Positions 9,556 to 18,137 of a stretch of 64,000 nucleotides of DNA are shown piece by piece. Each line of letters opens with the position of its first letter. The first letter of the stretch is position 1. A program made the position numbers and the translations under genes. Under the pieces are notes generated by a model. It was given only the letters and a program-made list of their open reading frames with translations, had not been told where the DNA came from and searched no databases. This DNA comes from Alcanivorax sp. 1008 (lineage in GTDB: Bacteria > Pseudomonadota > Gammaproteobacteria > Pseudomonadales > Alcanivoracaceae), in contig NZ_JAFMPS010000009.1 in NCBI RefSeq assembly GCF_020667895.1, positions 45,484 through 109,483 on the forward strand, written 5' to 3'.

Positions 9556-10296
9556 ATGCGGGTGCTGGTATGCGACGACGAGAAGCTGGCTCGAGACCGG
9601 CTGGCGCGGCTCACCGAAGCAGTGCCGGATACCGAGGTGGTGGGCGAGGCCGCTAATGGCCGAGAGGCAGTTATTCTAGCCCAGTCCAAGCGTCCTGACG
9701 TGGTGCTATTGGATATCCGCATGCCGGATATGGATGGCATAGAGGCCGCTCGCCATTTGCTCAAGCTGGAGCACCCACCGGCGGTGATTTTTTGTACCGC
9801 CTATGATGAGCATGCCCTGCAGGCATTTAAGGTGCAGGCGGTCGATTACTTGCTTAAGCCAGTATCCAGGGAGGACCTTGCCACTGCTTTGGGGCGTGTT
9901 CATGGCATCAGCCGAAGCCGGTTGGATGCGCTGGAAGGGGAGGTCGATCCACAGGGGGCTGCCCAGCGGCGGCATATCAGCGCCCGTACCCACCGAGGTA
10001 TTGAGCTCGTGCCGGTGAGTGAAATCCGCTATTTTCTTGCCGATCAGAAATACGTCACGGTCAAATACCCCGATGGCGAGGTACTGATTGATGACACCCT
10101 GAAAGAGCTGGAGGATGAGTTTGGCGAGCGTTTTGTGCGTATTCACCGTAATGCGCTGGTGGCCGTGGGGTGGCTGGAAGGTATGGAGTTGGCCACCGCG
10201 GGGCACTATCAGGTTCGTTTGAAAGGGGTGGAGGAGCGGCTGGTGGTCAGCCGCCGCCACGTGGCCGGATTACGCAAGATGATGGCGCGATTATGA
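9556..10296 (+). CDS. algR: LytTR-family response regulator AlgR
   Basis: A 246-residue two-domain regulator. The receiver domain has the acidic pocket CDDEKLARD, the phospho-acceptor Asp53 in VLLDIRMPDMDG, and the switch residues in FCTAYDEHA and DYLLKP. The C-terminal LytTR DNA-binding domain starts near residue 140 (RTHRGIELVPVSEIRYF) and contains FVRIHRNALVAV and VSRRHV. GGGAG is seven bases before the ATG. It is partnered with AlgZ immediately upstream and followed by a lipoprotein gene and hemC. Confidence 0.95.
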   Translation: MRVLVCDDEKLARDRLARLTEAVPDTEVVGEAANGREAVILAQSKRPDVVLLDIRMPDMDGIEAARHLLKLEHPPAVIFCTAYDEHALQAFKVQAVDYLLKPVSREDLATALGRVHGISRSRLDALEGEVDPQGAAQRRHISARTHRGIELVPVSEIRYFLADQKYVTVKYPDGEVLIDDTLKELEDEFGERFVRIHRNALVAVGWLEGMELATAGHYQVRLKGVEERLVVSRRHVAGLRKMMARL

Positions 10297-10373
10297 CGTG
10301 CTATGCTGCTCGCCGGCCTGCCCGGCGTGGTCCGAAGGTTCCAGATATCAGAACAACAACAGGGGATTGCCCG

Positions 10374-10685
10374 ATGAAAAAAGTAATTGTACTGCTCGCC
10401 GCTACGGCTCTGCTGGGTGGCTGTGCTTATTCGGCCAGCCCGGTTTCCGGGATGATTTACAGCAATGTTAAAGCACCGTTCACTGCCACAGCTGCTCCAG
10501 AGCAACCGCAGCGTGTTGGCCGCGCCAGCGTTCGCTCGGTGCTTGGCCTGATTGCCACCGGTGACGCCAGCATCCAGACAGCGGCACGTAACGGCGGTAT
10601 TCGTGAAATCCACTTCGTTGACTACGAGTCGCAGAACTTCTTTGGGGTTCTGGCCGAGTTTACCGTGGTGGTGTACGGCAACTGA
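10374..10685 (+). CDS. Small TRL-like lipoprotein
   Basis: A 103-residue protein starting MKKVIVLLAATALLGGC, a lipoprotein signal peptide with Cys17. The mature part has the features I associate with TRL-like family proteins: GMIYSNVKAP, a VGRASVRSVLGLIATGDAS segment and AARNGGIREIHFVDYE. Function is unknown. The longer open frame beginning at 10170 overlaps algR and lacks the signal peptide at its start, so the ATG at 10374 is used. It sits between algR and hemC, 77 bases after algR. Confidence 0.82.
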   Translation: MKKVIVLLAATALLGGCAYSASPVSGMIYSNVKAPFTATAAPEQPQRVGRASVRSVLGLIATGDASIQTAARNGGIREIHFVDYESQNFFGVLAEFTVVVYGN

Positions 10686-10760
10686 TGTCTCCAGGCGCCC
10701 GCCAACAAGCCAAGGCGGGCGCTTTCTGGCACACTTGCGCCTCTGTTCAGAGAGGCCAAT

Positions 10761-11702
10761 ATGACTGATTCTCCCCGCACCGACATTCTCCGTATCGCCA
10801 CCCGCTCAAGCCCACTCGCCATCTGGCAGGCTGAATATGTCCAGCAGCGCCTGACAGCGTTGAATCCGTCGCTGCAGGTTGAGCTTATTCGCATCAAAAC
10901 CCAGGGCGATATCATTCTGGATACTCCATTGGCGAAAATTGGAGGCAAGGGGCTGTTCGTCAAGGAGCTGGAGCAGGCCATGCTGGATGGCCGTGCTGAC
11001 ATCGCTGTGCATTCTATGAAAGACGTACCGATGGAGCTGCCCGAGGGGCTGACTCTGGCGGTGATCTGCGAGCGTGAAGATCCCCGCGATGCATTTGTCT
11101 GCAATACCTATGAACGTTTTGACGACCTGCCTTTTGCCGCCCACGTGGGCACCTCCAGTTTGCGGCGTAGCGCGCAGCTAAAGGCGGCCCGCCCAGACCT
11201 GCGCATTTCCAGCCTGCGCGGCAATGTGCAGACCCGGTTGGGCAAACTGGATAGTGGCGAGTTTGACGCCATTCTGCTGGCCGCCGCAGGTCTAAAGCGT
11301 CTTGAAATGGGGCACCGTATTCGTCATGAGCTTGCTCCGGAGGTTTGTTTGCCGGCGGTGGGTCAGGGTGCGGTGGGCATTGAGTGCCGCAGTGACGACG
11401 CGCGGGTACATGCGCTGCTGGCGCCGTTGAATGACCCGCTGACCTGGGATCGCGTGGTTGCCGAGCGGGCCATGAACCGGACTCTTGAAGGTGGCTGCCA
11501 GGTGCCCATTGCCGGCTATGCCGAGTTACAGGACGGCCAGCTCTGGCTGCGCGGTCTGGTGGCCAGCGAGCAGGGCGACCGGGTGCTGCGAGTCGAGGGC
11601 CGAGCACCCCGTTCAGAGGCCGCTGATCTGGGCCATGATCTGGCGCAGCAACTACTTAAGGCAGGAGCCGGAGAGATTCTTGCCGAGGTTTACGGTCGCT
11701 GA
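10761..11702 (+). CDS. hemC: Hydroxymethylbilane synthase (porphobilinogen deaminase)
   Basis: Joins four porphobilinogen units into hydroxymethylbilane in tetrapyrrole synthesis. The 313-residue protein shows [13 protein letters not shown] at the start, the [14 protein letters not shown] segment, and the dipyrromethane cofactor cysteine in [19 protein letters not shown] precedes the ATG by seven bases. The stop overlaps the hemD ATG by one base (TGATG-type junction), so the two are translationally coupled. Confidence 0.97.
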   Translation: MTDSPRTDILRIATRSSPLAIWQAEYVQQRLTALNPSLQVELIRIKTQGDIILDTPLAKIGGKGLFVKELEQAMLDGRADIAVHSMKDVPMELPEGLTLAVICEREDPRDAFVCNTYERFDDLPFAAHVGTSSLRRSAQLKAARPDLRISSLRGNVQTRLGKLDSGEFDAILLAAAGLKRLEMGHRIRHELAPEVCLPAVGQGAVGIECRSDDARVHALLAPLNDPLTWDRVVAERAMNRTLEGGCQVPIAGYAELQDGQLWLRGLVASEQGDRVLRVEGRAPRSEAADLGHDLAQQLLKAGAGEILAEVYGR

Positions 11703-12418
11703 TGGCTGCCGAACCGCTGCATATTCTGGTGACTCGACCAGAGGGCCAGCAGCATGGCTTGGTGGCGCTGCTGACCGAGGCCGGTTTTCGGGTTAGTCAG
11801 CAAAGTGCACTGACCATCGAATCTCTGCATCTGTCACCGCAGGCCAGACAGCGACTGGTGGATATCGATCAATACCATGCGGTTTTTTTTGTCAGTGCCA
11901 ATGCCGCGCGATTGGCGCTCGAATCCCTTGATGATTTGTGGCCTCAGTGGCCAGTAGGCGTCCACTGGCTGGCAGTCGGCCCAGCTACTGCGGATATTCT
12001 TGCCAGCGCAGGGATACCGGTGGAAATGCCAGCCAGTGGATTCGATAGCGAATCCACCCTGCGCCTTGAGTGTCTGCGTGAACTACACGGCAAGCGCGTG
12101 TTGATTTGCCGCGGTAACGGTGGTCGCGAGTTGATGGCGGAAACCCTTAGGTTGCGAGGTGCTGAGGTAGATCAGCTGGTGCTTTATCAGCGCAGCTGTA
12201 ATGTTGATTTTTGCTGGCCGCAGCAGTTTGTTGATGTATGCCTGGTGACCAGTTTGCAGGGCTGGCACTGTATTGCCGAACGGGTTCCGCCGCAATGCCG
12301 GGTGGTCGTGCCCGGTGAGCGTATTGCTGCTCAGGTGCGGCTTAGCCATGCCCATGTGCTGCTGGCTGATTCGGCAACTGATCAGGATATGTTGGCGGCC
12401 TGTCTGCAGTTGTCATAA
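11702..12418 (+). CDS. hemD: Uroporphyrinogen-III synthase
   Basis: Closes and inverts ring D of hydroxymethylbilane to give uroporphyrinogen III. The 238-residue protein starts with ILVTRPEGQQHGL, and shows VFFVSANAARLALE, WLAVGPATADIL and GKRVLICRGNGGRE, weakly conserved landmarks of this divergent family. Position directly after hemC supports the call. The stop codon is built into a hairpin that separates hemD from hemX. Confidence 0.93.
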   Translation: MAAEPLHILVTRPEGQQHGLVALLTEAGFRVSQQSALTIESLHLSPQARQRLVDIDQYHAVFFVSANAARLALESLDDLWPQWPVGVHWLAVGPATADILASAGIPVEMPASGFDSESTLRLECLRELHGKRVLICRGNGGRELMAETLRLRGAEVDQLVLYQRSCNVDFCWPQQFVDVCLVTSLQGWHCIAERVPPQCRVVVPGERIAAQVRLSHAHVLLADSATDQDMLAACLQLS

Positions 12419-12442
12419 CACGAAGCCCGGAGGCTTCGTGTT
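12417..12442 (+). terminator. Hairpin after hemD
   Basis: Perfect 11-base-pair inverted repeat AACACGAAGCC / GGCTTCGTGTT with a four-base loop, overlapping the hemD stop. The T-tail is short (TTAAT), so partial termination or attenuation before hemX-hemY is more likely than complete termination. Confidence 0.6.
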
Positions 12443-12530
12443 AATACACCGGTTGCCGGTTGAGCCCCCGGCATTTATTGTCTTGCGCATGGGCAATCTG
12501 TTTTCCGAACAAGGACTGGGGAATAATTTG

Positions 12531-13496
12531 ATGACAACTGGCCGGCGTGATGCTTTCTCCCAGCGCGGCGCGGCGCTGCCGTGGCTGTTGGTTTTGCTAC
12601 TGTTGGTGGCGGCCGGTGGCGCGGGCTGGTTCGGTTGGCAGTGGCTGAATACTAGTGCTGCAGATGTGGACGAGCTGCTTGTCGAGATCGACAGGCTGAC
12701 GCTGGTGCAGCAGGAGCAGCGCGAGCAGTACGACGACCAGGTGCTATTGCTGGCCGAGCGTCTTAACGGCATCGACCGCATGCTGGAAGAGCGTGACCGC
12801 CAGCTGCAGGAAATGCAGCAGGGTGGTATGCGCCAGTGGCTGGTTGGTGAGGCAGAAGCTCTGGCCAGTCTGGCTGGACAGAGGCTGTTGCTAACGGCGG
12901 ATCTGGCGGCTACCCGGCGCTTGCTGGAAGGGGCAGACGCTACCTTGGCGCGCATCAGCGACCCGCAGACTCTGACAGCACGCCGCGCTCTGGCGACGGA
13001 TATCGAAGCGGTTCGTGGAGCTGAGCAGGTGGATATTCCGGCGCTGGTTTTGCGTCTGGCGGCGTTACAGGAGTTGGTAGACGAGCTGGCGGTGCCTGCC
13101 TTGCCGGTTCAGCCGCAGGCGGATCAGGCTCTGCCTGATGATGCACTCTGGTGGCAGCGTCTGGTGCACAGCCTGCCGATACGTATCCAGCATGACGAGC
13201 AAGCAGCGCCCTTGCCTTTGGACGCCACTCAGGCTGCGTTACTGCGCCTGGCTCTGGACGGCTCCCTGCAGCAGGCACAGCTGGCCTTGATGCAAGCTCG
13301 ACCGCAAGTTTACGACGCCGCTCTTGATCAGGCGGACAGGCTGATTCGCTCCCGTTTCGCCGGCAATGATTCGCGGGCCCGGCATCTACTCGCCTCGTTA
13401 GCGGACTTGCGTGATCAGGCAGTGCATCAGGCGCTGCCGGAAATCGGTTCCGGATTGGCGGCTATCCGCGCGCTGAAAGCGGGGCAGCCGCAATGA
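12531..13496 (+). CDS. hemX: HemX-type uroporphyrinogen-III C-methyltransferase-like membrane protein
   Basis: A 321-residue protein with one membrane helix near the N-terminus (about residues 15-37, PWLLVLLLLVAAGGAGWFGW) followed by a long, Glu/Gln-rich helical periplasmic region that looks coiled-coil. It belongs to the HemX family encoded after hemD in gammaproteobacteria. The old methyltransferase name is not supported by a SAM-binding motif here. The start is chosen at MTTGRRDAF, with GGGGAA about ten bases upstream; the open frame extends into hemD. It overlaps hemY by four bases (ATGA). Confidence 0.87.
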   Translation: MTTGRRDAFSQRGAALPWLLVLLLLVAAGGAGWFGWQWLNTSAADVDELLVEIDRLTLVQQEQREQYDDQVLLLAERLNGIDRMLEERDRQLQEMQQGGMRQWLVGEAEALASLAGQRLLLTADLAATRRLLEGADATLARISDPQTLTARRALATDIEAVRGAEQVDIPALVLRLAALQELVDELAVPALPVQPQADQALPDDALWWQRLVHSLPIRIQHDEQAAPLPLDATQAALLRLALDGSLQQAQLALMQARPQVYDAALDQADRLIRSRFAGNDSRARHLLASLADLRDQAVHQALPEIGSGLAAIRALKAGQPQ

Positions 13497-14725
13497 AGCG
13501 GACTTTCTTTGTCGTTGTGCTGTTGCTGGTGGGCGGCTTTTTCCTCGGCCGCTGGCTGCTGGCGGATCCCGGCTATGTGCTGCTGATTCGTGATGGATTG
13601 CGAGTCGAAGCCAGTCTTGGCTTTGTGCTGCTGCTATTAATTCTGGCGGCGCCGTTGTGGTCGATTATTACCCTGCTGGGGGTTTCGCTTTTCCGTCTTG
13701 CCGGGCTGGGTCGTGCCAGTCGCTGGCGTGAGCTGATTGCCAGACGGCGCCTGCGCGCGGGCTTTTTTGCGCTGGTTGATGGGGACTGGGCCCGGGCCGG
13801 GAGACTGTTTGCCGGAGCTTCTGCCAGTCAGACCTGGGCGGTGCCAGCACGTGCTGGCGAGGCATTGGCGGCAGCCGCCCAAGGGAACCATGAGCGAGTT
13901 ACCGAGGTGCTCAAGCTGGCGGCTCAGCAGCAGCGAGGTCAGCCGATGGCGGATCTGCTGGCGGCGCGTTTGTTGCTCGAGGAGGGCGCCACTCGTCAGG
14001 CGCGGGTCAGACTAGAGGGACTCAGTGGGCGAGTGGAGCGTAATCCGCATCGTTTGCGTTTGTTGGCTGAGGTGCTGGAGCGAGAGCAGGATTGGCCCGC
14101 GCTGGTTGAATTATTGCCGATGCTGAAACTGTCTATTACTGATCAAAATGCCTTTGCGGTGCTTGAGCAACGGGCTTGGGCGGGATTATTGAATGCTGTG
14201 GCGCAGGCGCCAGGGGAGCCCGAAAAACGCTTGGCCGAGTTGCGTCGGACATGGAAGGAAATGCCGGCAACTTTGCATGGCAAAACGTCCATTCGTGCCC
14301 AGTACGCTGCTGCGCTGGTAGCCAATGGCGATGGCGCCGCCGCCTTTTCGCTAGTGCGTAAGGAGATCGAACAAAACTGGGACGACCGGTTGATTGCCGT
14401 ATTGGAGGGCATTGCTAATGTGCCGGCGGAGAAGTTGCTGCAACAACTTGAGCAGTGGCTGGAAGTGCGCCCGGGAAGTATTGCTCTGCTTATTTGCGCT
14501 GGCCGCACGGCAATGAAAGCCAAGCTATGGGGCAAGGCGCGCAGTTTCTTTGATGGCGCAGCCAGAGCTGGCAGCGTCACCGCATTGGCTGAGCTGGCCC
14601 GTTTGCATAGCTCGCTGGGTGATACGGACAGGGCTCTGGCGGCGCTGGAGCGGCGCATGATGTTGCTTGATGAAGCCTTGCCGGTACTGCCGCTGCCGTC
14701 ACCGAGACGGCGCGAAGAGTCCTGA
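13493..14725 (+). CDS. hemY: HemY-family membrane TPR protein
   Basis: A 410-residue protein with two N-terminal membrane helices (about residues 3-22 and 39-62) and a cytoplasmic helical-repeat region of TPR character, for example AGRLFAGASASQTWAVPARAG segments and WGKARSFFDGAARAG near the end. It matches proteobacterial HemY, the last gene of the hemCDXY operon, whose exact role in haem synthesis is unsettled; it is unrelated to the protoporphyrinogen oxidase also called HemY in Gram-positives. Confidence 0.9.
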   Translation: MKRTFFVVVLLLVGGFFLGRWLLADPGYVLLIRDGLRVEASLGFVLLLLILAAPLWSIITLLGVSLFRLAGLGRASRWRELIARRRLRAGFFALVDGDWARAGRLFAGASASQTWAVPARAGEALAAAAQGNHERVTEVLKLAAQQQRGQPMADLLAARLLLEEGATRQARVRLEGLSGRVERNPHRLRLLAEVLEREQDWPALVELLPMLKLSITDQNAFAVLEQRAWAGLLNAVAQAPGEPEKRLAELRRTWKEMPATLHGKTSIRAQYAAALVANGDGAAAFSLVRKEIEQNWDDRLIAVLEGIANVPAEKLLQQLEQWLEVRPGSIALLICAGRTAMKAKLWGKARSFFDGAARAGSVTALAELARLHSSLGDTDRALAALERRMMLLDEALPVLPLPSPRRREES

Positions 14726-14735
14726 CGAATCGCGC

Positions 14736-15449
14736 TTAGCGCGGAGCGTAGTCGAACACGTCTGAATGAATATTAGCGGCCGGCACGCCGGCTGCTACCA
14801 GGGCATCAAATACTGCCCAGGCCATGGCTGGCGAGCCGCCGATATGAAATAGCGGCCCTGACGGGTCTTGCAGTTTTGCCAGCTCGGCCAGTGCTGCTTC
14901 GTGCACCATGCCGTGAAATTGATTCGCCGCAGGTGCGTGATTGACGGCGATGGTTTCCTGAAAGTCTTTCAGTTGTTCAAGGGTGTTGTCCGGCCATTGT
15001 GGCGGATAGATGTCGTCCACCTGCCGCCCCCCTCGGAACAGCCTCACCGGGAGGGAAAACTGTAACTCGGCCAACCTTTCAATCATGGCCCGGGCGGGGG
15101 CAAAGCCAGTGGAGCCGCAGATAAACCAAACGGGCCGATCCGGCTGCTGATCAATATAGCGCGTGCCTAGTGGCAAAGTCGCTGCCACCGTCGGCTGACT
15201 GCGCAGTTCGGCCATCAGGTCTACGGCGGACTGATTGTCCTCATCATGGCGGATATGGAGCAGCAGCTCGTTACCAGCGTCGCCAACCGCGTTGGCGATG
15301 GAAAACGCAGCGTCCTGATTCTGGCCCAATAGCAGGTATTGCCCGGCGTGCCAGTGGATGGGCTGGTCGCTGAGCAGACGCAGCCTGACAGCGCTGATGT
15401 TGCTGTTCAGCGGCAGAATTTCGGAAACTTGGCAATGCACGGTGTTCAC
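14736..15449 (-). CDS. NAD(P)H-flavin reductase / FNR-like oxidoreductase
   Basis: A 237-residue ferredoxin-NADP reductase-fold protein without an iron-sulfur domain. The flavin-binding sheet shows HAGQYLLLG and FSIAN (an RxxS-like position changed to AFSIAN), the pyridine nucleotide site shows ICGSTGFAPARAM and the C-terminus has IGGSPAMAWAVFDAL. This resembles Fre/LuxG-type flavin reductases or the reductase component of oxygenases. The missing arginine before the FSIAN serine is a small oddity. It converges with hemY and follows rpiA on the minus strand 58 bases downstream. Confidence 0.82.
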   Translation of the reverse strand: MNTVHCQVSEILPLNSNISAVRLRLLSDQPIHWHAGQYLLLGQNQDAAFSIANAVGDAGNELLLHIRHDEDNQSAVDLMAELRSQPTVAATLPLGTRYIDQQPDRPVWFICGSTGFAPARAMIERLAELQFSLPVRLFRGGRQVDDIYPPQWPDNTLEQLKDFQETIAVNHAPAANQFHGMVHEAALAELAKLQDPSGPLFHIGGSPAMAWAVFDALVAAGVPAANIHSDVFDYAPR

Positions 15450-15507
15450 CGGCCACTCTCCTGGAGCAATAGTTTTACTGGCACCAATCCGACAGGGGTT
15501 GCCAGCG

Positions 15508-16161
15508 TCAATAGCTCTCTACGCCGCGCGATGTTCCCATCAGTACGACATCTGCGGGGCGGCGGGCGAACAATCCATTGGTGACCACGCCAACGATATT
15601 GTTGAGCTGTTCCTCAAGCTTGATCGGTCTTGAGATATCCAGATTATAGACATCGAGGATGAAGTTACCGTTATCGGTGACAAAGCCCTCACGGTACTGT
15701 GGCCTGCCACCCATGGCAGCTAACTTGCGACCAACATAGCCGCGTGCCATAGGAATGACTTCCACTGGCAGGGGAAATTGGCCAAGCATTTTTACTTGTT
15801 TTGACTGGTCTACAATGCAGACAAACTTTTCTGCCACAGCGGCAACGATTTTCTCTCGGGTGAGCGCCCCTCCGCCACCTTTGATCATTTCGCGATGCAA
15901 GTTGACCTCGTCTGCGCCATCTACATAGACGGGTATCTGGTCAACTTCATTGAGACCTAATAGACGGATGCCATGGGCCTTGAGCCGCTCCGCTGAGGCC
16001 TCGCTGCTGGCTACCGCTCCGCGAATCTCGTTTTTTATGCTGGCCAGAGCATCAATAAAGTAGTTTGCGGTACTGCCGGTGCCGACGCCGACGACGGTGC
16101 CGGCCTGTACATAGCCGAGTGCTGCTTCCGCCACCGCCTTCTTGAGTGCTTCTTTGTCCAT
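15508..16161 (-). CDS. rpiA: Ribose-5-phosphate isomerase A
   Basis: Interconverts ribose 5-phosphate and ribulose 5-phosphate in the pentose phosphate pathway. The 217-residue protein contains [22 protein letters not shown] with the catalytic aspartates, and [15 protein letters not shown] with the catalytic Glu-Lys. AGGGG lies ten bases before the ATG. It faces away from ilvA, as in pseudomonads. Confidence 0.97.
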   Translation of the reverse strand: MDKEALKKAVAEAALGYVQAGTVVGVGTGSTANYFIDALASIKNEIRGAVASSEASAERLKAHGIRLLGLNEVDQIPVYVDGADEVNLHREMIKGGGGALTREKIVAAVAEKFVCIVDQSKQVKMLGQFPLPVEVIPMARGYVGRKLAAMGGRPQYREGFVTDNGNFILDVYNLDISRPIKLEEQLNNIVGVVTNGLFARRPADVVLMGTSRGVESY

Positions 16162-16259
16162 GGTCCGTTCCCCTGTCGAAGGCGGTGATTATAGGCTCAT
16201 CCATAGCGTTTTGCCGCTTGCCTGCGTACCATCCTGAGATTATCTGTACCGGAACTACC

Positions 16260-17792
16260 ATGTCTGACCGTTCGCTGCTTGACCAATATGTGCGCCGTAT
16301 TCTTGAAGCCCGTGTTTATGACGTCGCCGTCGAAACACCGATTCATGCTGCTCCGCTGTTGTCCAAGCGGCTTGGTAATACGGTATGGCTCAAGCGGGAA
16401 GATCTGCAACCGGTGTATTCGTTCAAATGCCGGGGTGCCTACAACCGTATGGCCCAGCTCAGTGAAGAGCAGCTCGCCCGTGGGGTGATCTGTGCTTCCG
16501 CGGGTAACCATGCCCAAGGTATGGCGCTGGGGGCCAAGCATCTGGGTATTCGCGCGGTGATTGTCATGCCGCGCACCACGCCGGAAATCAAGGTGCGGGC
16601 GGTTCGTAATCATGGTGCCAGAGTGGTGTTGCATGGCGATGCTTTCGATGATGCCCTGCTACATGCCCGCGAGCTCGAAGAAAAAGAGGGGCTGACCTTC
16701 GTCCATCCATATGATGATCCCGACGTCATCGCCGGGCAGGGCACTGTTGGCATGGAAATCCTGCGTCAGCATGGTGGTCCGCTGGACGCTATTTTTATCC
16801 CGGTGGGTGGCGGCGGTCTGGCGGCCGGGGTGGCGGCCTGGGTCAAGTATCTGCGCCCGGATGTGCGCATTGTCGGCGTTGAGCCGGAGGATGCCGCCTG
16901 CCTTAAGGTGGCGATGGAAAAGGGTCGTCGCGAAGTGCTTAAGGAAGTTGGCCTGTTTGCCGATGGCGTTGCTGTGAAGCAGATCGGCAAGGAAAATTTT
17001 CGGGTACTGAAGCATTATTGCGATGAGGTCATCACCGCTAACACCGATGAGATCTGTGCCGCCATCAAAGATACCTTTGAAGATACTCGCGCAGTTACTG
17101 AGCCGGCTGGAGCCCTGGCGCTGGCGGGATTGAAGAACTGGGTGGCAAAGCATGGCGCTGAGGGGAAAGCCCTGATTGCTATTCAGAGCGGCGCCAATGT
17201 GAATTTTGATCGTCTGCGGCATATTTCCGAGCGCGCCGAGTTGGGTGAGCAGCGTGAAGCGATTCTGGCGGTGACCATCCCCGAGCGCCCCGGTGCTTTC
17301 CGACAGTTCTGTCAGGCGATCGGCAAACGGGCAGTGACCGAGTTCAACTACCGCTACAATGACCCGCAGCAGGCGAATATTTTTGTTGGCGTGCAGACTC
17401 GGTCCGGGGGCGCCGACTTGCTGCCCCTGCTGGAGGCGCTACGCGACAAGGGTTATCCGGTGGAGGATATGACCGGCAACGAAATGGCCAAGCTGCACAT
17501 CCGCCATATGGTGGGCGGCCCTTCACCACGCAACGATCTGGCCGAGTTGCTGTTCCGGGTTGAGTTTCCGGAGCGCCCCGGCGCACTGATGGCATTTCTG
17601 CTGGCTCTTGGAGGCCGCTGGAATATCAGCCTGTTCCACTATCGTAATCATGGCGCTGCCTATGGCCGCGTGCTGGTTGGTTTCCATGTGCGCGCCGGTG
17701 AGCAGAGTGCGCTCCGCGCAGATCTGAAACAGATCCCCTATCCGATGGTGGATGAATCGGACAACCCCGCTTACCAGCGTTTCCTTGCCTGA
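16260..17792 (+). CDS. ilvA: Biosynthetic threonine ammonia-lyase (threonine deaminase)
   Basis: PLP enzyme converting threonine to 2-oxobutanoate, the committed step to isoleucine. In the 510-residue protein the PLP lysine is in YSFKCRGAYNRM, the phosphate-binding glycine loop in PVGGGGLAAG, and SAGNHAQG is present. Residues about 330-510 form two ACT-like regulatory repeats (ERPGAFRQFCQAIG and ERPGALMAFLLALG), marking the isoleucine-feedback-regulated biosynthetic type. The start at MSDRSLLDQYV is used rather than the longer open frame that would run into the rpiA control region. Confidence 0.96.
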   Translation: MSDRSLLDQYVRRILEARVYDVAVETPIHAAPLLSKRLGNTVWLKREDLQPVYSFKCRGAYNRMAQLSEEQLARGVICASAGNHAQGMALGAKHLGIRAVIVMPRTTPEIKVRAVRNHGARVVLHGDAFDDALLHARELEEKEGLTFVHPYDDPDVIAGQGTVGMEILRQHGGPLDAIFIPVGGGGLAAGVAAWVKYLRPDVRIVGVEPEDAACLKVAMEKGRREVLKEVGLFADGVAVKQIGKENFRVLKHYCDEVITANTDEICAAIKDTFEDTRAVTEPAGALALAGLKNWVAKHGAEGKALIAIQSGANVNFDRLRHISERAELGEQREAILAVTIPERPGAFRQFCQAIGKRAVTEFNYRYNDPQQANIFVGVQTRSGGADLLPLLEALRDKGYPVEDMTGNEMAKLHIRHMVGGPSPRNDLAELLFRVEFPERPGALMAFLLALGGRWNISLFHYRNHGAAYGRVLVGFHVRAGEQSALRADLKQIPYPMVDESDNPAYQRFLA

Positions 17793-17826
17793 CCAGCCAT
17801 TTATGCAAGGCTGTCCATTCGTACAG

Positions 17827-17835
17827 TTATCCACA
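17827..17835 (+). promoter_or_regulatory. Perfect DnaA box with weaker copies nearby
   Basis: TTATCCACA is an exact match to the strong DnaA box. Two related sequences follow: CAATCCACA at 17927-17935 and, on the other strand, AAATCCACA at 17954-17962, each with two differences. They lie in the gap between ilvA and the small membrane protein gene. No dnaA, rpmH, mnmG or other usual origin neighbour is present, so these are not presented as an origin. Confidence 0.5.
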
Positions 17836-17873
17836 GAAGTTAATAAATTATTCCTGATTTGAACGCTAACCTG

Positions 17874-17908
17874 TTGACACTTGGCATAAAACTGTTCAAA
17901 TTTTGAAC
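17874..17908 (+). promoter_or_regulatory. Putative promoter with overlapping palindromic operator
   Basis: TTGACA (17874-17879, perfect -35) is followed after 16 bases by TCAAAT (17896-17901, four of six to the -10 consensus). The -10 lies inside a perfect inverted repeat GTTCAAATTTTGAAC (17894-17908), a good position for a repressor. A further half site TTTGAAC is at 17858-17864. The likely target is the small membrane protein gene at 17991. The cognate regulator is unknown; the site does not match the gammaproteobacterial LexA pattern. Confidence 0.45.
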
Positions 17909-17990
17909 TGATTCTCGGTTTGTAAACAATCCACAGGCTACTGTTGCCGTCTTTGTGGATTTTTCATGTTTTCGTTTGGGGTTGCAGGTC

Positions 17991-18137
17991 ATGAATAATA
18001 AGAAGCCGGATGCACTGCTGATTCTGGCCGTACTTTTCGCTGCTGGCGTGCTGTTTAGCGCTATTAGCCATGGCAGCGGGGAAGGAAAGGCAGACCCGCT
18101 GGCGGGTGGGCAGTTCGCACCGATTGTTAGTCGGTAA
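17991..18137 (+). CDS. Small single-span membrane protein (48 residues)
   Basis: The ATG at 17991 begins MNNKKPDALLILAVLFAAGV, a short charged start followed by one strong hydrophobic helix (about residues 8-26), then a hydrophilic tail ending GGQFAPIVSR. It has its own apparent promoter and operator upstream. The frame is open from 17955, but that longer version adds a sequence without a good start signal. It converges with and overlaps ygfA by 11 bases. Family unknown; small proteins at this place next to ygfA may exist in related genomes, which I cannot verify. Confidence 0.6.
   Translation: MNNKKPDALLILAVLFAAGVLFSAISHGSGEGKADPLAGGQFAPIVSR

Noticed and set aside
11014..11607. 197-codon minus-strand frame in hemC
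   Set aside because: Antisense to conserved hemC, Arg/Pro/Ala-rich composition as expected of a shadow.
16659..17222. 187-codon minus-strand frame in ilvA
   Set aside because: Antisense to the catalytic part of ilvA with no recognisable product.
17894..17908. LexA (SOS) box
   Set aside because: The palindrome GTTC-N7-GAAC does not have the CTG-N10-CAG form expected in gammaproteobacteria, and the neighbouring gene is not an SOS type.
17827..17962. Replication origin
   Set aside because: Only one perfect DnaA box and none of the usual origin neighbours (dnaA, dnaN, rpmH, mnmG, parAB); reported instead as a possible DnaA-binding control region.
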